Shown here: positions 35,075-44,813 of the stretch, piece by piece
Layout: the number at the start of each line of letters is the position of its first letter
How positions within the stretch are numbered: position 1 is the first letter of the stretch
Origin: HGM04593 sp045634365
Lineage (GTDB): Bacteria > Bacteroidota > Bacteroidia > Bacteroidales > Bacteroidaceae
Length of the DNA: 64,000 bases
Assembly (NCBI GenBank): GCA_045634365.1
Contig: JAZRAC010000066.1
Span: forward strand, 1 to 64,000
Direction: 5' to 3'
Made by a program: the position numbers and the translations under genes
Notes under the pieces: generated by a model
What the model was told of the DNA's origin: nothing
Databases searched by the model: none
What the model saw: only the letters and a program-made list of their open reading frames with translations

Positions 35075-35118
35075 CCAATATTTCTAAAAGAAATAAAATA
35101 GCTTCGGAATAAAATTCA

Positions 35119-35126
35119 TACATTTG
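35119..35126 (+). promoter_or_regulatory. Bacteroidetes -7 promoter element for cstA
   Basis: TACATTTG, 49 bp before the start codon. Confidence 0.55.
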
Positions 35127-35174
35127 CAGAAGCATAAAAAAAGACGACACATTCAACAAAAAGAACAATAAAGT

Positions 35175-36647
35175 ATGATAACCTTCTTAATATGCCTCGC
35201 GGCACTTATCGTCGCATACTTCACATACGGCAAATACCTTGAAAAAGTATGCGAAATTAACCCGCAGAATCCGGTACCCTCAAAAACACATTACGACGGA
35301 GTGGATTATATGCCTATGCCCCGTTGGAAAATCTTTCTCATACAACTGCTGAACATTGCAGGCCTCGGCCCCATCTTCGGTGCGCTGTTGGGAGCGGCAT
35401 ACGGCCCGGTGGCCTTCCTGTGGATTACCCTCGGCGGCATATTTATGGGTGCGATGCACGACTTTGTGGCGGGAGTAATCTCGCTGAAAAACGCAGGATT
35501 GAGCCTCCCCGAAATTATCGGTAAATATTTGGGCAACGGCGCAAAGATGTTTATGCGCATAGCATCGGTGCTGCTTATGGTGCTTGTGGGTGCGGTATTT
35601 ATGTCGCAACCCGCCGAACTAATTGCAGCCAATGTATCTATCCCCACGCTCGAAGTTCCAATTTCGGCAACAATGAGCTTGGAGGTTTTTGCTGTCCTTA
35701 TGATAATACTCCTCTACTACATTTTGGCAACCATACTCCCCATAGACAAGATTATAGGCCGTTTCTACCCCATATTCGGAGGCGCGCTCCTCATTATGGC
35801 TGTGGGTATTCTGTATGTGCTGTTGTTCCACAGCGACCGATACATTATCCCCGAACTAACCTCGCTCGAAAATTGCATAGCCGATGCAAAGAAATTCCCC
35901 ATCGTGCCTATGCTCTTCACCACCATAGCCTGCGGCGCAATTTCGGGCTTCCACGCTACACAATCGCCAATGATGGCACGCTGTATGACCAACGAAAATC
36001 AGAGCCGCTCAATATTCTACGGCGCAATGATTACCGAGAGTATAATTGCCCTGCTGTGGGCAGCCATAGGAATGGCATTCTGGGGTGGCGTCGAAGGCCT
36101 CAATAAAGCTATTGCCGAGTATGGCGGCAGTGCTGCACGTATGGTAAACATTATTTCCGAGGAGACGCTCGGCAGCTTCATCGCCGTGTTTGTGGTGGTG
36201 GGTGTTATTGCCTGTGCAATAACATCGGGCGACACTGCGTTCCGTTCGGCCCGATTGATTGTTGCAGATATGCTTAATATTCCGCAAAATGGGCTTATGA
36301 AGCGCATATATGTATCGCTGCCGTTGTTCATCCTTGGAGCGCTCATAATTTTCGCAATGCCTTTCCAGACTATTTGGAGCTACTTTGCGTGGATGAATCA
36401 GACACTCGCCTGCATAACTCTCTGGTGCATCACCATCTACCTTGCCAAGCACAAAAAGCCGGTGCTCATAGGGCTGCTGCCTGCACTCTTTATGACCTAC
36501 GTCTGTTCAGCCTATATATTTATCTCTCCAATGATGTTCGGCATTGAGGATAGAGTGGTTGCATATAGCTTGGGTGGCCTTGTTACTGCAATAATCTTTG
36601 CAGCAGGGGTTATAAAAATGAAAAACGACAGGAAACAAGAACAATAG
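35175..36647 (+). CDS. cstA: Carbon starvation protein A (CstA) family transporter
   Basis: 490 residues, nearly all membrane helices. Conserved CstA segments: YVP-like YMPMPRW after the first helix, IAGLGPIFGALLGAAYGPVA, GAMHDFVAGVISLKN, and GAISGFHATQSPMMARC in the middle. The family imports peptides or pyruvate during carbon limitation. It is shorter than E. coli CstA (about 700 residues), as is usual in Bacteroidetes, lacking the C-terminal extension. The GH109-like gene begins 46 bp downstream and may be co-transcribed. Confidence 0.93.
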   Translation: MITFLICLAALIVAYFTYGKYLEKVCEINPQNPVPSKTHYDGVDYMPMPRWKIFLIQLLNIAGLGPIFGALLGAAYGPVAFLWITLGGIFMGAMHDFVAGVISLKNAGLSLPEIIGKYLGNGAKMFMRIASVLLMVLVGAVFMSQPAELIAANVSIPTLEVPISATMSLEVFAVLMIILLYYILATILPIDKIIGRFYPIFGGALLIMAVGILYVLLFHSDRYIIPELTSLENCIADAKKFPIVPMLFTTIACGAISGFHATQSPMMARCMTNENQSRSIFYGAMITESIIALLWAAIGMAFWGGVEGLNKAIAEYGGSAARMVNIISEETLGSFIAVFVVVGVIACAITSGDTAFRSARLIVADMLNIPQNGLMKRIYVSLPLFILGALIIFAMPFQTIWSYFAWMNQTLACITLWCITIYLAKHKKPVLIGLLPALFMTYVCSAYIFISPMMFGIEDRVVAYSLGGLVTAIIFAAGVIKMKNDRKQEQ

Positions 36648-36693
36648 AAGCGTTTGGGTGTATATAACCTATAAGGCTGCTAAAAAAGTGAAT

Positions 36694-37905
36694 ATGAACA
36701 AGGATAACTTCGACAACTGCAAACAGGCAAACATCGCACAACTGCGTTGCGCACCCATAGACACTGTGCGCATAGGCTTTGTGGGGCTCGGCGTGCGTGC
36801 CAAACGCGCCGTGAACCGCTTGATGCACATAGTAGGGTGCGAAGTTACCGCAATCTGCGACCTTGTTCCCGAAAATATTGAGGAGGCAAAAAAGATAATC
36901 ACCGACAATGGAGGTAAAGCCCCCCTTACCTTCAAAGAGGCCGACGGCTGGAAACTTCTGTGCGAACAGCCGAATGTGGACCTTGTATATATATGCACCG
37001 ATTGGGCGAGCCACGCAGGCATTGCCATATACGCAATGGAGCACAACAAGCACGTTGCCACCGAGGTTCCCGCTGCCACCACCATTGCCGACTGCTGGCG
37101 CATAGTGGATACTGCCGAGAAGTTCCGCCGCCACTTTATAATGCTCGAAAATTGTTGCTACGATGAATTTGAGCTATGCACCCTGAATATGGCACAGAAA
37201 GGGCTGTTGGGCGAGATTATACACGCCGAGGGCTCCTATCTGCACGACCTTCGCGAGCGCATCGCCAGCAACGACGATGGCGGCCGCAAATGGAGCAATT
37301 GGCAGGTGGAATTTATGGGCAGACACAATGGTAACCCCTACCCCACACATGGGCTGGGCCCCATAGCCCTTGCAATGGGCATAAACCGCGGCGACAGAAT
37401 GAAGAGCATCGTATCGTGCTCCTCGAAAATGGTTGGCGATGGCACCCTGCAAGGGAATATGAACAGCTCCATAATTACAACCGAAAAGGGGCACACAATA
37501 GTTGTGCAGCACTGCATCACCCTTCCGCGCCCATACAGCCGTTCCTTCCTTGTGAGCGGCACCGAGGGCTTTGCACAAAAATACCCTGTGCCCCATTTTG
37601 CCTTTGCACCCGACTGCGACAATGCACTCATAGGCGAGCAATGCAACGCATTGTTAGAGCAGCACCGCCACCCCTTTGTTGCCGAATACAAGCAACGGGG
37701 CGAGGAACTGTGCGGCCGTCGCTGGATAGATTATGCAATGGACAGCCGCCTGATACACTGCTTGCGTAACGGGATGCCGCTGGATATGAACGTATACGAT
37801 GCGGTGCTGTGGAGCAGCCTTGTGGAGCTTACCGATACATCGGCAAACAACGGTGGTGCCCCTGTGGAAATTCCCGACTTTACACGCGGTGCGTGGCAGG
37901 AGTGA
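36694..37905 (+). CDS. Gfo/Idh/MocA-family protein, GH109-like
   Basis: 403 residues from the ATG at 36694; a GTG at 36658 is less likely. An N-terminal Rossmann domain has GFVGLGVRAKRAVNRL and the sequence IAIYAMEHNKHVATEVPAA typical of the oxidoreductase family. The C-terminal domain carries YPTHGLGPIALAMGI, a pattern shared with GH109 alpha-N-acetylgalactosaminidases, which use NAD+ in a redox-assisted cleavage. No signal peptide is seen, while many GH109 enzymes have one, so this copy is probably cytoplasmic. The substrate is not certain; the alternative is a sugar dehydrogenase. The GH31 enzyme at 11570, if it acts on GalNAc, would give a functional echo. Confidence 0.72.
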   Translation: MNKDNFDNCKQANIAQLRCAPIDTVRIGFVGLGVRAKRAVNRLMHIVGCEVTAICDLVPENIEEAKKIITDNGGKAPLTFKEADGWKLLCEQPNVDLVYICTDWASHAGIAIYAMEHNKHVATEVPAATTIADCWRIVDTAEKFRRHFIMLENCCYDEFELCTLNMAQKGLLGEIIHAEGSYLHDLRERIASNDDGGRKWSNWQVEFMGRHNGNPYPTHGLGPIALAMGINRGDRMKSIVSCSSKMVGDGTLQGNMNSSIITTEKGHTIVVQHCITLPRPYSRSFLVSGTEGFAQKYPVPHFAFAPDCDNALIGEQCNALLEQHRHPFVAEYKQRGEELCGRRWIDYAMDSRLIHCLRNGMPLDMNVYDAVLWSSLVELTDTSANNGGAPVEIPDFTRGAWQE

Positions 37906-37991
37906 CCAATCTTTCATATTTCCCCGAAAAATAAAAGATTGCAAAAGCAAAATAAAAGATAAAAAACTTGTAAAAGACTTTTGCACCCACA

Positions 37992-37999
37992 TATATTTG
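37992..37999 (+). promoter_or_regulatory. Bacteroidetes promoter for the TonB-domain gene
   Basis: -7 TATATTTG at 37992-37999 with CTTG about 21 bp upstream (37967-37970); start codon 22 bp downstream of the -7 box. Confidence 0.6.
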
Positions 38000-38021
38000 C
38001 AGTAAACAAAACCACAATATT

Positions 38022-38882
38022 ATGAAAAGGTCCATTTTCGCTCTACTGCTCACCTTTACAATAGGTATACTATTATCGTTCCACGCAACGGTTGCCCACG
38101 CACAAGATAAAAGTTGTGTGGATATTTGCGTGGTTGAATTACCTGACAACGACGATAATGTTTTTGAAGTTGTTGAGGAGCAGCCCGAATTTCCAGGCGG
38201 AATGCGAGCACTTATGGACTATTTGAAAAAGAATATACGCTACCCCAAGAAGTGCCTTAAAGAGGGAATCGAAGGGCGCGCCTTTATAAGATTTGTCGTC
38301 AGTTCCACCGGTAAAATAAAAAGTGTCAAAGTGCTGAAAAGCAGCGGTAACAAGCTGTTAGACAAGGAGGCCATTCGGGTGATAAAAAAGATGCCACGAT
38401 GGATTCCCGGGAAACAATATGGAAAGAATGTGAATGTGAGATTTACTTTGCCCGTGACATTCAGGCTCGACAAGCCCAATGTAATAAAAAAGACATCAGG
38501 CAACGAGCAGAAACAGGATAACCCAATAGTGGGAATATGGCAATTATGTTCTCAAATTGTAGATTGCGAAGGGAAAAACGCCTACAAGCCTCTCCCTGCG
38601 ATAAAAATAATAAACGCCGACAACACATTCTGCTCTATGTTCCTTTACACCCTCCCCGACAATGGCCGCATCGTGCAGCGTGGCCGATACAAAATGACAG
38701 GCGAGGGCACATATATAGAGAATATAACCGAGCACAGACAGAAAAATATGGTGGGCTCTACCTCTATGATGAGTTTCAAATTCCTCGACGATAATAGAAA
38801 CATTATGCAGTTGGAATTTGAGAATCCCAATGCCATAGGCCCCAGAAAGGAATTCTGGAAACGCCTGCAACCAATTGAATAG
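38022..38882 (+). CDS. TonB C-terminal-domain protein fused to a lipocalin-like domain
   Basis: 286 residues with an N-terminal signal sequence or membrane helix (LLTFTIGILLSFHATVAHAQ). Residues about 50-150 form a TonB C-terminal domain: EFPGGMRALMDYLKKNIRYP, GRAFIRFVVSSTGKI, LLDKEAIRVIKKMPRW, VRFTLPVTFRL. After about residue 165 comes IVGIWQLCSQ ... and a beta-rich stretch, the layout of the DUF4488-like lipocalin domain. A single TonB domain on an exported protein without a Pro-rich spacer suggests it does not energise receptors in the classical way. It is a single gene with its own promoter, converging on recQ. Confidence 0.82.
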   Translation: MKRSIFALLLTFTIGILLSFHATVAHAQDKSCVDICVVELPDNDDNVFEVVEEQPEFPGGMRALMDYLKKNIRYPKKCLKEGIEGRAFIRFVVSSTGKIKSVKVLKSSGNKLLDKEAIRVIKKMPRWIPGKQYGKNVNVRFTLPVTFRLDKPNVIKKTSGNEQKQDNPIVGIWQLCSQIVDCEGKNAYKPLPAIKIINADNTFCSMFLYTLPDNGRIVQRGRYKMTGEGTYIENITEHRQKNMVGSTSMMSFKFLDDNRNIMQLEFENPNAIGPRKEFWKRLQPIE

Positions 38883-38911
38883 AGAAAAAAGTTGAATAAG
38901 AAGAGTTATTT

Positions 38912-40810
38912 TTAAGCCTTCCTTATTTTACCATCCGCAACCACCACCCTCTCCTCGTCGCAAAGCTCGCGCAACACCGCAGCCATACGCGCACGAGAAA
39001 GTCCCAGTTTATCAAGCTCGGCAGGATTGTGCGGTTGCCCGTCGGCAAGCAACTGCATCACACGTTCAGTGTCGGCCGGCAAAGGGAGCGAAGGAGCATT
39101 CTCGGCTGCACGCTTGCTCACGCACACATCGCAACAGCCACAGGCTGCCACCGTATCATCGCCAAAATAGGAGAGCAATGCCTTGCTGCGACACTCATCA
39201 TCGCCCACAGCATATTTTATCACGGCATTTAGCCTGTCGGCAAAGGCGGCGCGACGCTCCTCGTAGACCTCGGCTGCGAAGCGTAAATCCTTTGAGAGTA
39301 CACGGTGGCGCGTGAAAGTTATTATGGGACACTTTTTCGATGGAGCGTAACGTATGAGGCGTTTCTGCGAGAGTGACACAAAAATCTCGTACATTCTGTG
39401 GCGCGACAATTTTGTAACACGCGACAGATAGCGTTCATCGATAAAAACATAGTCGCTGAACAGGCCGCTGTAATTGCGGAAAAGAGCATTTATCAATAGT
39501 TCATAATCGGCAGGAAGCCCCTTAAACTGATAGAGGGCATTTTTGTCCACAATAAAGTGCACGCGCGAAGCATACTCCATCTCCTCGACATATTCTATGT
39601 AACCCATTCGGGTGAGGATGCGCAGAGCACTGTCGGTGGGCAGTGTGGGCAGATGATACATCTTGCAAAAGTCGTTCAGCGCAAATTCAAAAGTGCAGTT
39701 AAGGCCATCGTTAAGCGCCATTGTATAGTAGTAGCATATATCGTCGTAAACCTCGGCAATAAACTCCTTCGACGGGTAATTGTCGGAAAGACGGCGAGAG
39801 GCTACCTGCTTGTCGATGCGGCTGAAAAGAGTAACAGCATAGGCACGATTGCCGTCGCGCCCCGCTCGACCCGCCTCCTGAAAATAGGCCTCTATCGAAC
39901 TTGGCAGGTCTATGTGAACAACAAGGCGTACATCGGGCTTGTCGATGCCCATTCCAAAAGCATTTGTAGAGACCATCACACGCGACCTTCCGCTTTTCCA
40001 AGCCTCCTCGCGTGCATCCTTTGTTTCGGCCGAGAGCCCGGCGTGATAATACTCGGCTGTAACTCCCGATGCAACAAGAAACTCGCACACCTCTTTGGTC
40101 TTTTTGCGATTGAGAGTATATACGATTGCCGAACCTTGTATGCGCGAGAGAATATGCAGCAATTCCTGTAATTTATTTTCGGTGTTACGCACCACATACA
40201 CAAGATTTTTCCGTTCGAAGCTCATACTGCAACAATTCTCGGCCTTAAAATCGAGCTGTTGCTGTATATCCTTTACCACGGCAGGAGTGGCGGTTGCGGT
40301 GAGCGCAAGCACCGGTACTTGCGGGAAAAGCGTGCGCAGTTCCTTTATGCGACGATAGGCCGGCCTAAAATCGTGCCCCCACTGCGAGATACAGTGTGCC
40401 TCGTCTATGGTGATGAGCCTAACGGGAATATGCTTTACTTTTGTGAGGAAAAGATCGGAGGAGATGCGCTCGGGAGATATATAGAGGAATTTGTAATTAC
40501 CGAATATGCAATTTTCGAGGGCGACAATTATCTCGCTGTTCTTCATTCCCGAATATATTGCAGCAGCCTTTATGCCACGGCTGCGCAGGTTAGCTACCTG
40601 GTCCTTCATAAGGGCGATGAGCGGCGTTACCACTATGCACAGGCCATCGCTTGCGAGTGTGGGCACCTGAAAGGTAATACTCTTGCCGCCACCCGTGGGC
40701 ATAAGCCCGAGCGTGTCGCGCCCCTCGCCTATACTCTCGATTATTTCGCGCTGTATGCCGCGAAAATCGTCGTATCCCCAATACTTTTTAAGTATCTCCC
40801 TGTACCTCAT
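38912..40810 (-). CDS. recQ: ATP-dependent DNA helicase RecQ
   Basis: 632 residues. Superfamily 2 helicase motifs: Walker A PTGGGKSITFQVP, DEAHCISQWGHDFRPAY (motif II plus the RecQ aromatic loop), SFERKNLVY, and motif VI EAGRAGRDG. The C-terminal half contains a zinc-type cluster with CGCCDVC and an RQC-like winged-helix part. No HRDC domain is obvious at the end; a small helical segment follows. RecQ unwinds forks and gapped DNA and works with RecJ, whose gene ends 7 bp upstream in the same direction, so the two form an operon. Confidence 0.95.
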   Translation of the reverse strand: MRYREILKKYWGYDDFRGIQREIIESIGEGRDTLGLMPTGGGKSITFQVPTLASDGLCIVVTPLIALMKDQVANLRSRGIKAAAIYSGMKNSEIIVALENCIFGNYKFLYISPERISSDLFLTKVKHIPVRLITIDEAHCISQWGHDFRPAYRRIKELRTLFPQVPVLALTATATPAVVKDIQQQLDFKAENCCSMSFERKNLVYVVRNTENKLQELLHILSRIQGSAIVYTLNRKKTKEVCEFLVASGVTAEYYHAGLSAETKDAREEAWKSGRSRVMVSTNAFGMGIDKPDVRLVVHIDLPSSIEAYFQEAGRAGRDGNRAYAVTLFSRIDKQVASRRLSDNYPSKEFIAEVYDDICYYYTMALNDGLNCTFEFALNDFCKMYHLPTLPTDSALRILTRMGYIEYVEEMEYASRVHFIVDKNALYQFKGLPADYELLINALFRNYSGLFSDYVFIDERYLSRVTKLSRHRMYEIFVSLSQKRLIRYAPSKKCPIITFTRHRVLSKDLRFAAEVYEERRAAFADRLNAVIKYAVGDDECRSKALLSYFGDDTVAACGCCDVCVSKRAAENAPSLPLPADTERVMQLLADGQPHNPAELDKLGLSRARMAAVLRELCDEERVVVADGKIRKA

Positions 40811-40817
40811 AAAATCG

Positions 40818-42542
40818 TCAGCGAGTGGCGTTGGTGTGTATGCTCTCTATCTGCAACTGTACCTCGCCGTGCTTGTAGGCGTTATCTTCGAGGGTGTAAC
40901 AAATATCGAACAGTTGCTTCGACTTTATGTATTTTGCCTGACGACTCTGCCCGAAGGCTATTCCATTGAGTATTGTATTAGACTTATTATCGACAAGTTC
41001 CAATTTTATATGCTCCTGACGACGGCCCACCACCTTGCTCGTGCCATAGTCACACACATTGTGGGTGCAGAAGATGGGCTTTGTATTGTCGGGGCCGTGG
41101 GGCGCAAACTTTTTAAGGTCGTTGAAGAACTTGCGTGTAATCTGGTGAAAATCAATTTCTGCGTCAATCTCAATAATAGGGTCGGTCTGTTCGGGAAGGA
41201 TATTTCCTGCAACAAACTCCTCGAAACGGGCGGCAAAGGCCGGCACGTTAGATACTTTGAGTGAAAAACCGGCTGCGTATGTGTGCCCGCCGAAATTATC
41301 GAGAAGGTCGCGGCAATTCTCTATCGCCTTGTAAACATCGAACCCTGTTACCGAGCGTGCCGAGCCTGTGGCAATATCGCCCGTACAGGTTATTACCACC
41401 GCCGGACGATGATAAACCTCGGTGAGACGCGACGCCACAATACCAATAACACCGCGGTGCCAATCCTCGTTGAAGATTACAATGGCACGACGCTCGGCGA
41501 AACTTTCGAGATTCTCCACAATCTTGTTGGCCTCCTCGGTCATACTCTTGTCGAGTTCCTTTCGAGCCTCGTTAAACTCGTTTATCTGCTCGCTCATCAT
41601 AAGGGCTGTGGGCAGATTATTCTCGATAAGAAGGTCCACGGCCACTTTGCCACGCTGTATGCGTCCCGAGGCATTGATGCGAGGCCCTATCTTAAATATT
41701 ATATCGTTGATGGTAATCTCCTTCTCCCGCAGGCCGCACACCTGAATAATGGCTTTAAGGCCGGTGCTCGGCGCGTGATTGAGCTGTTTTATTCCGTGAT
41801 AGGCCAAAATGCGATTTTCGCCCATAATGGGCACAAGGTCCGAGGCAATGCTCACAGCCACAAGGTCGAGCAGTGTATACAACTGTTCGGCAGGGATTGC
41901 GTTGTCTATGGCAAATGCCTGCATAAATTTGAACCCTACTCCGCAACCCGACAGATGAGGATAGGGGTATGTGGAGTCGGCACGCTTGGGGTTTAATATA
42001 GCCACTGCACAGGGCAACTCCTCGTCGGGCACGTGGTGGTCGCACACGATAAAATCTATACCCAACGACTTTGCGTATGCAATCTCCTCTATGGCCTTTA
42101 TTCCACAGTCGAGCACTATTATAAGTTTAACTCCTGTTGAATTGGCATAATCGACACCTCGTTTGGAGATGCCGTAACCATCCTCATTACGATCGGGAAT
42201 ATAGTAATCTATATTCGAAGAGAACTGTTGCAGGAATTTATACACCAAAGCCACAGCCGTGGTGCCGTCTACATCGTAGTCGCCATAAACAAGGATACGC
42301 TCCTTACGCCCTAACGCCCTGTTAAGCCTCGCCACCGCAATATCCATATCCTTCATAAGGAAGGGGTTGTGAAGCCCCGACAAACGCGGACGGAAAAAGT
42401 TTTTAGCCTCTGCCACGGTGGTTATGCCGCGTTTCACGAGCAAGCTGCAAAGTATGGGACTCATATCCAACTCTGCAGCCAACGTGTTAGCTGCTACAGT
42501 CTGTTCGTATGTAGGAGGTTGATATTTCCATTTCTGACCCAT
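40818..42542 (-). CDS. recJ: Single-stranded-DNA-specific exonuclease RecJ
   Basis: 574 residues. DHH phosphoesterase core with YGDYDVDGTTA (motif I), VLDCGIK, FIVCDHHVPDEELP (the DHH motif), then the DHHA1 domain with NFGGHTYAAGFSL and a C-terminal OB-like domain. RecJ digests single-stranded DNA 5' to 3' in RecF-type recombination and mismatch repair. First gene of the recJ-recQ pair; a weak -7-like TATCTTTA lies on the minus strand near 42728-42735. Confidence 0.95.
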   Translation of the reverse strand: MGQKWKYQPPTYEQTVAANTLAAELDMSPILCSLLVKRGITTVAEAKNFFRPRLSGLHNPFLMKDMDIAVARLNRALGRKERILVYGDYDVDGTTAVALVYKFLQQFSSNIDYYIPDRNEDGYGISKRGVDYANSTGVKLIIVLDCGIKAIEEIAYAKSLGIDFIVCDHHVPDEELPCAVAILNPKRADSTYPYPHLSGCGVGFKFMQAFAIDNAIPAEQLYTLLDLVAVSIASDLVPIMGENRILAYHGIKQLNHAPSTGLKAIIQVCGLREKEITINDIIFKIGPRINASGRIQRGKVAVDLLIENNLPTALMMSEQINEFNEARKELDKSMTEEANKIVENLESFAERRAIVIFNEDWHRGVIGIVASRLTEVYHRPAVVITCTGDIATGSARSVTGFDVYKAIENCRDLLDNFGGHTYAAGFSLKVSNVPAFAARFEEFVAGNILPEQTDPIIEIDAEIDFHQITRKFFNDLKKFAPHGPDNTKPIFCTHNVCDYGTSKVVGRRQEHIKLELVDNKSNTILNGIAFGQSRQAKYIKSKQLFDICYTLEDNAYKHGEVQLQIESIHTNATR

Positions 42543-42847
42543 TATATATTATTTTTATTTTTGCTTTGCTCAACGAGAATTACCTTCACCGGCCCCGTCA
42601 ACTGCACCACTCCTCTTTCACTTATCAAACACAAAGGGTGCGTGACGAATTACTGCGAATTTACCCATAACACCGCGCGACGACACAAAAAAATGCCCTT
42701 CTACGCGCAAGATAATTCTCTCAATTTGTAAAGATACGGAAAAGTGCGATAAAAAAAAGCCTGATTATGCAAAAATTTTTGCATAATCATCCTTTTTCCC
42801 CGACAAACAGGCTGTGAAAGACGAGGGACAGGGTGTATAAAAGAATA
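42543..42847. other. Intergenic region upstream of recJ
   Basis: 305 bp. Contains the terminator of the acyl-CoA ligase gene and the recJ promoter region; no gene can be supported. Confidence 0.6.
42750..42788 (-). terminator. Rho-independent terminator after the acyl-CoA ligase gene
   Basis: Perfect palindromic stem GATTATGCAAAAA/TTTTTGCATAATC (42763-42788) followed on the minus strand by a run of eight T residues. Confidence 0.85.
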
Positions 42848-44521
42848 TCAATTGTACATAAATCGTTTAATGCTCAATTTGGGAGTCTTCTCAAAAGGCT
42901 CCACGCGCATCTCGCAAATGCTTATACGGCTGTACGCGGGCAATTTTGCATTCAAGGCAAATACCTGACGCTCAATCTCTGCGTGCAGTTGCTCCTTGTC
43001 GAGCCCTGCCGCCGTTGCCGCATCCTTGTCAACCACCACAAGGGCTACAATGGCAGATTTACGGCTCACCACCAGAGACTCCACCACCATAGGGAGGCTG
43101 TTTATCATCTCCTCAATCTCCTCGGGGTAGATGTTCTGCCCGCTACCGGTGAGAATCATATTTTTGCAACGCCCCTTAATATAGATGTGCCCTTTGCGGT
43201 CGCGTATGGCCATATCTCCGGTCTTCAACCAACCGTCGCGGGTGAAAGCAGCCTTTGTAGCCTCGGGATTATTGTAGTAGCCCTCGGTAACCACGGTTCC
43301 ACGCACCTGAACCTCGCCCGGTATTCGTGCAGGATGCTCCGAGTCTATTCTCACCTCTATGGTGGGAGCGGCAATATCTCCATCGTTGCCCAGCATCGGG
43401 TGCGACCATCCTTTGTAGCTGATAAGCGGCCCGCACTCGGTCATTCCATAGCCCACGGCGTATGGTATTTTAAGCATCTGCATAACATCGTCAACATCCT
43501 TTCCTATGGCTGCACCGCCCAAGAAAAGGCCCGCATACTCTATATTCTCGCCAAACACCGACATTATCTTCGAGCGTATATTCTTTATGAGCAACGAGCG
43601 CAGGCCGGGGATTGCAAGCAAGAAGCGCATTGCCGGTTTTTTGAGCGTGGGAATAACCTTTGAACGGAATATTTTTTCAATGAGCAGAGGCACGGTAATG
43701 AACATAAAAGGCTTAACATCGGCCAATGCCGCGAGCAGACGCGCGGGAGTGGGCTTTGTGGTGAGGATATTAAGGTGACAGCCACCGGCTATGGTGAATA
43801 TAAAGTCGAAAGAGAGACCCATAATATGCGCCAACGGCAACATTGAGAGTACCGCACCACTCTTCTTCTGACGAATGAGCTTGCGAGCAACCTCTATATT
43901 ACCCGAAATTGATTTTGCACGCAACATCACACCCTTGGGAGCACTGCTTGTTCCCGAAGTATAGCTGATGAGAGCAAGGCTCTCAACACTCTCCTTACGG
44001 AAATTTATATCCTTTTTGGAAACACCGTTGGGAAATCTTTTTACAAATTCACTCTTCGCCGCATCGCACATCTTCACAAGCTCCGCCGAAGAGCCGGCAA
44101 CAGCATCCAACGACACAATATCCACAAGGCCCAAGAAATTCTCAAAAGAGGAGAATTGCGGAAGAACAGCATCACGCGAGAGAGCATCATAAAGAGGAGT
44201 ATCGAGAATGAGCATTTTGCTACCCGACAGACGGGTAAGGTCGGCCACATTGCTCGGCAAAAAGTCGGCGAGAAGCGGCACGGCAACAGCATCGTAGGAG
44301 ACTATCGAAAGGAAGGAGATACACCACTCGGCCGAATTTCTTGCGCAGATAGCAATTTTATCGCCTTTTTTAATGCCACACGCCTCAAACAACAGATGCA
44401 TTCTCTTCATCGATGCTGCAAGACTGCTGTATGTGTAGGTCTTTGCACCATAGTTCGAAACTGCGGGTTTATCCCAATTGTTCTTAATCGCTTCGTCAAT
44501 GTAATTTAAAAAGTGTTCCAT
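42848..44521 (-). CDS. Long-chain fatty acid--CoA ligase (AMP-binding)
   Basis: 557 residues from the ATG at 44521; an upstream Met (44548) is possible. ANL-family motifs: P-loop YTSGTSSAPKGV, GYGMTECGP (A5), TGDMAIRDRKGHIYIKGR (A7-A8) and the catalytic Lys near the end in KTPKLSIKRF. The N-terminal MEHFLNYIDEAIKNNW matches the common Bacteroidetes long-chain acyl-CoA synthetase. It activates fatty acids with ATP and CoA for lipid synthesis or exogenous fatty-acid use. It is a single transcription unit, 6.5 kb from the aryl-polyene operon and on the other strand, so a role as the aryl starter ligase is not indicated. Confidence 0.92.
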   Translation of the reverse strand: MEHFLNYIDEAIKNNWDKPAVSNYGAKTYTYSSLAASMKRMHLLFEACGIKKGDKIAICARNSAEWCISFLSIVSYDAVAVPLLADFLPSNVADLTRLSGSKMLILDTPLYDALSRDAVLPQFSSFENFLGLVDIVSLDAVAGSSAELVKMCDAAKSEFVKRFPNGVSKKDINFRKESVESLALISYTSGTSSAPKGVMLRAKSISGNIEVARKLIRQKKSGAVLSMLPLAHIMGLSFDFIFTIAGGCHLNILTTKPTPARLLAALADVKPFMFITVPLLIEKIFRSKVIPTLKKPAMRFLLAIPGLRSLLIKNIRSKIMSVFGENIEYAGLFLGGAAIGKDVDDVMQMLKIPYAVGYGMTECGPLISYKGWSHPMLGNDGDIAAPTIEVRIDSEHPARIPGEVQVRGTVVTEGYYNNPEATKAAFTRDGWLKTGDMAIRDRKGHIYIKGRCKNMILTGSGQNIYPEEIEEMINSLPMVVESLVVSRKSAIVALVVVDKDAATAAGLDKEQLHAEIERQVFALNAKLPAYSRISICEMRVEPFEKTPKLSIKRFMYN

Positions 44522-44609
44522 ATATATGTTAAATTTATCCTGTACCATTCAAGGCATTATGTCTCCTAAAAAACGATGCAAAGATAATGCAACCTAACGA
44601 AGCTCCCTC

Positions 44610-44646
44610 AAAAATTGCACAAATTAACCCCATTTGTGCAATTTTT
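44610..44646. promoter_or_regulatory. Perfect 15-bp inverted repeat upstream of the acyl-CoA ligase gene
   Basis: AAAAATTGCACAAAT (44610-44624) and its exact complement (44632-44646) flank a 7-nt loop, 89 bp upstream of the ligase start. May be an operator (for example for a fatty-acid-responsive regulator) or a terminator read from either side. Confidence 0.5.
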
Positions 44647-44722
44647 GAGCTAAAAACCGCTTTTAAGAACCAATAAATTAACATACGTTTACAATTAAGC
44701 CTTTTTTTTTAATATTCTATAC

Positions 44723-44767
44723 AAAAAAAGACAAACCTCCGCCAAACAACAGAAGTTTGTCTTTTTA
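44723..44767 (-). terminator. Rho-independent terminator after the C1 peptidase gene
   Basis: Stem AAAAAGACAAACCTC/GAAGTTTGTCTTTTT with two weak positions, 46 bp past the stop codon; T-run on the minus strand. Confidence 0.8.
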
Positions 44768-44813
44768 CGAGCAAGAGTCTGTAAAAAACTCTTATTTATA
44801 TAATAAGGTACTA

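Noticed and set aside
42543..42660. Minus-strand peptide upstream of recJ as the tail of a missing gene
   Set aside because: Only about 35 codons open with an in-frame stop before them and no start; no family match.
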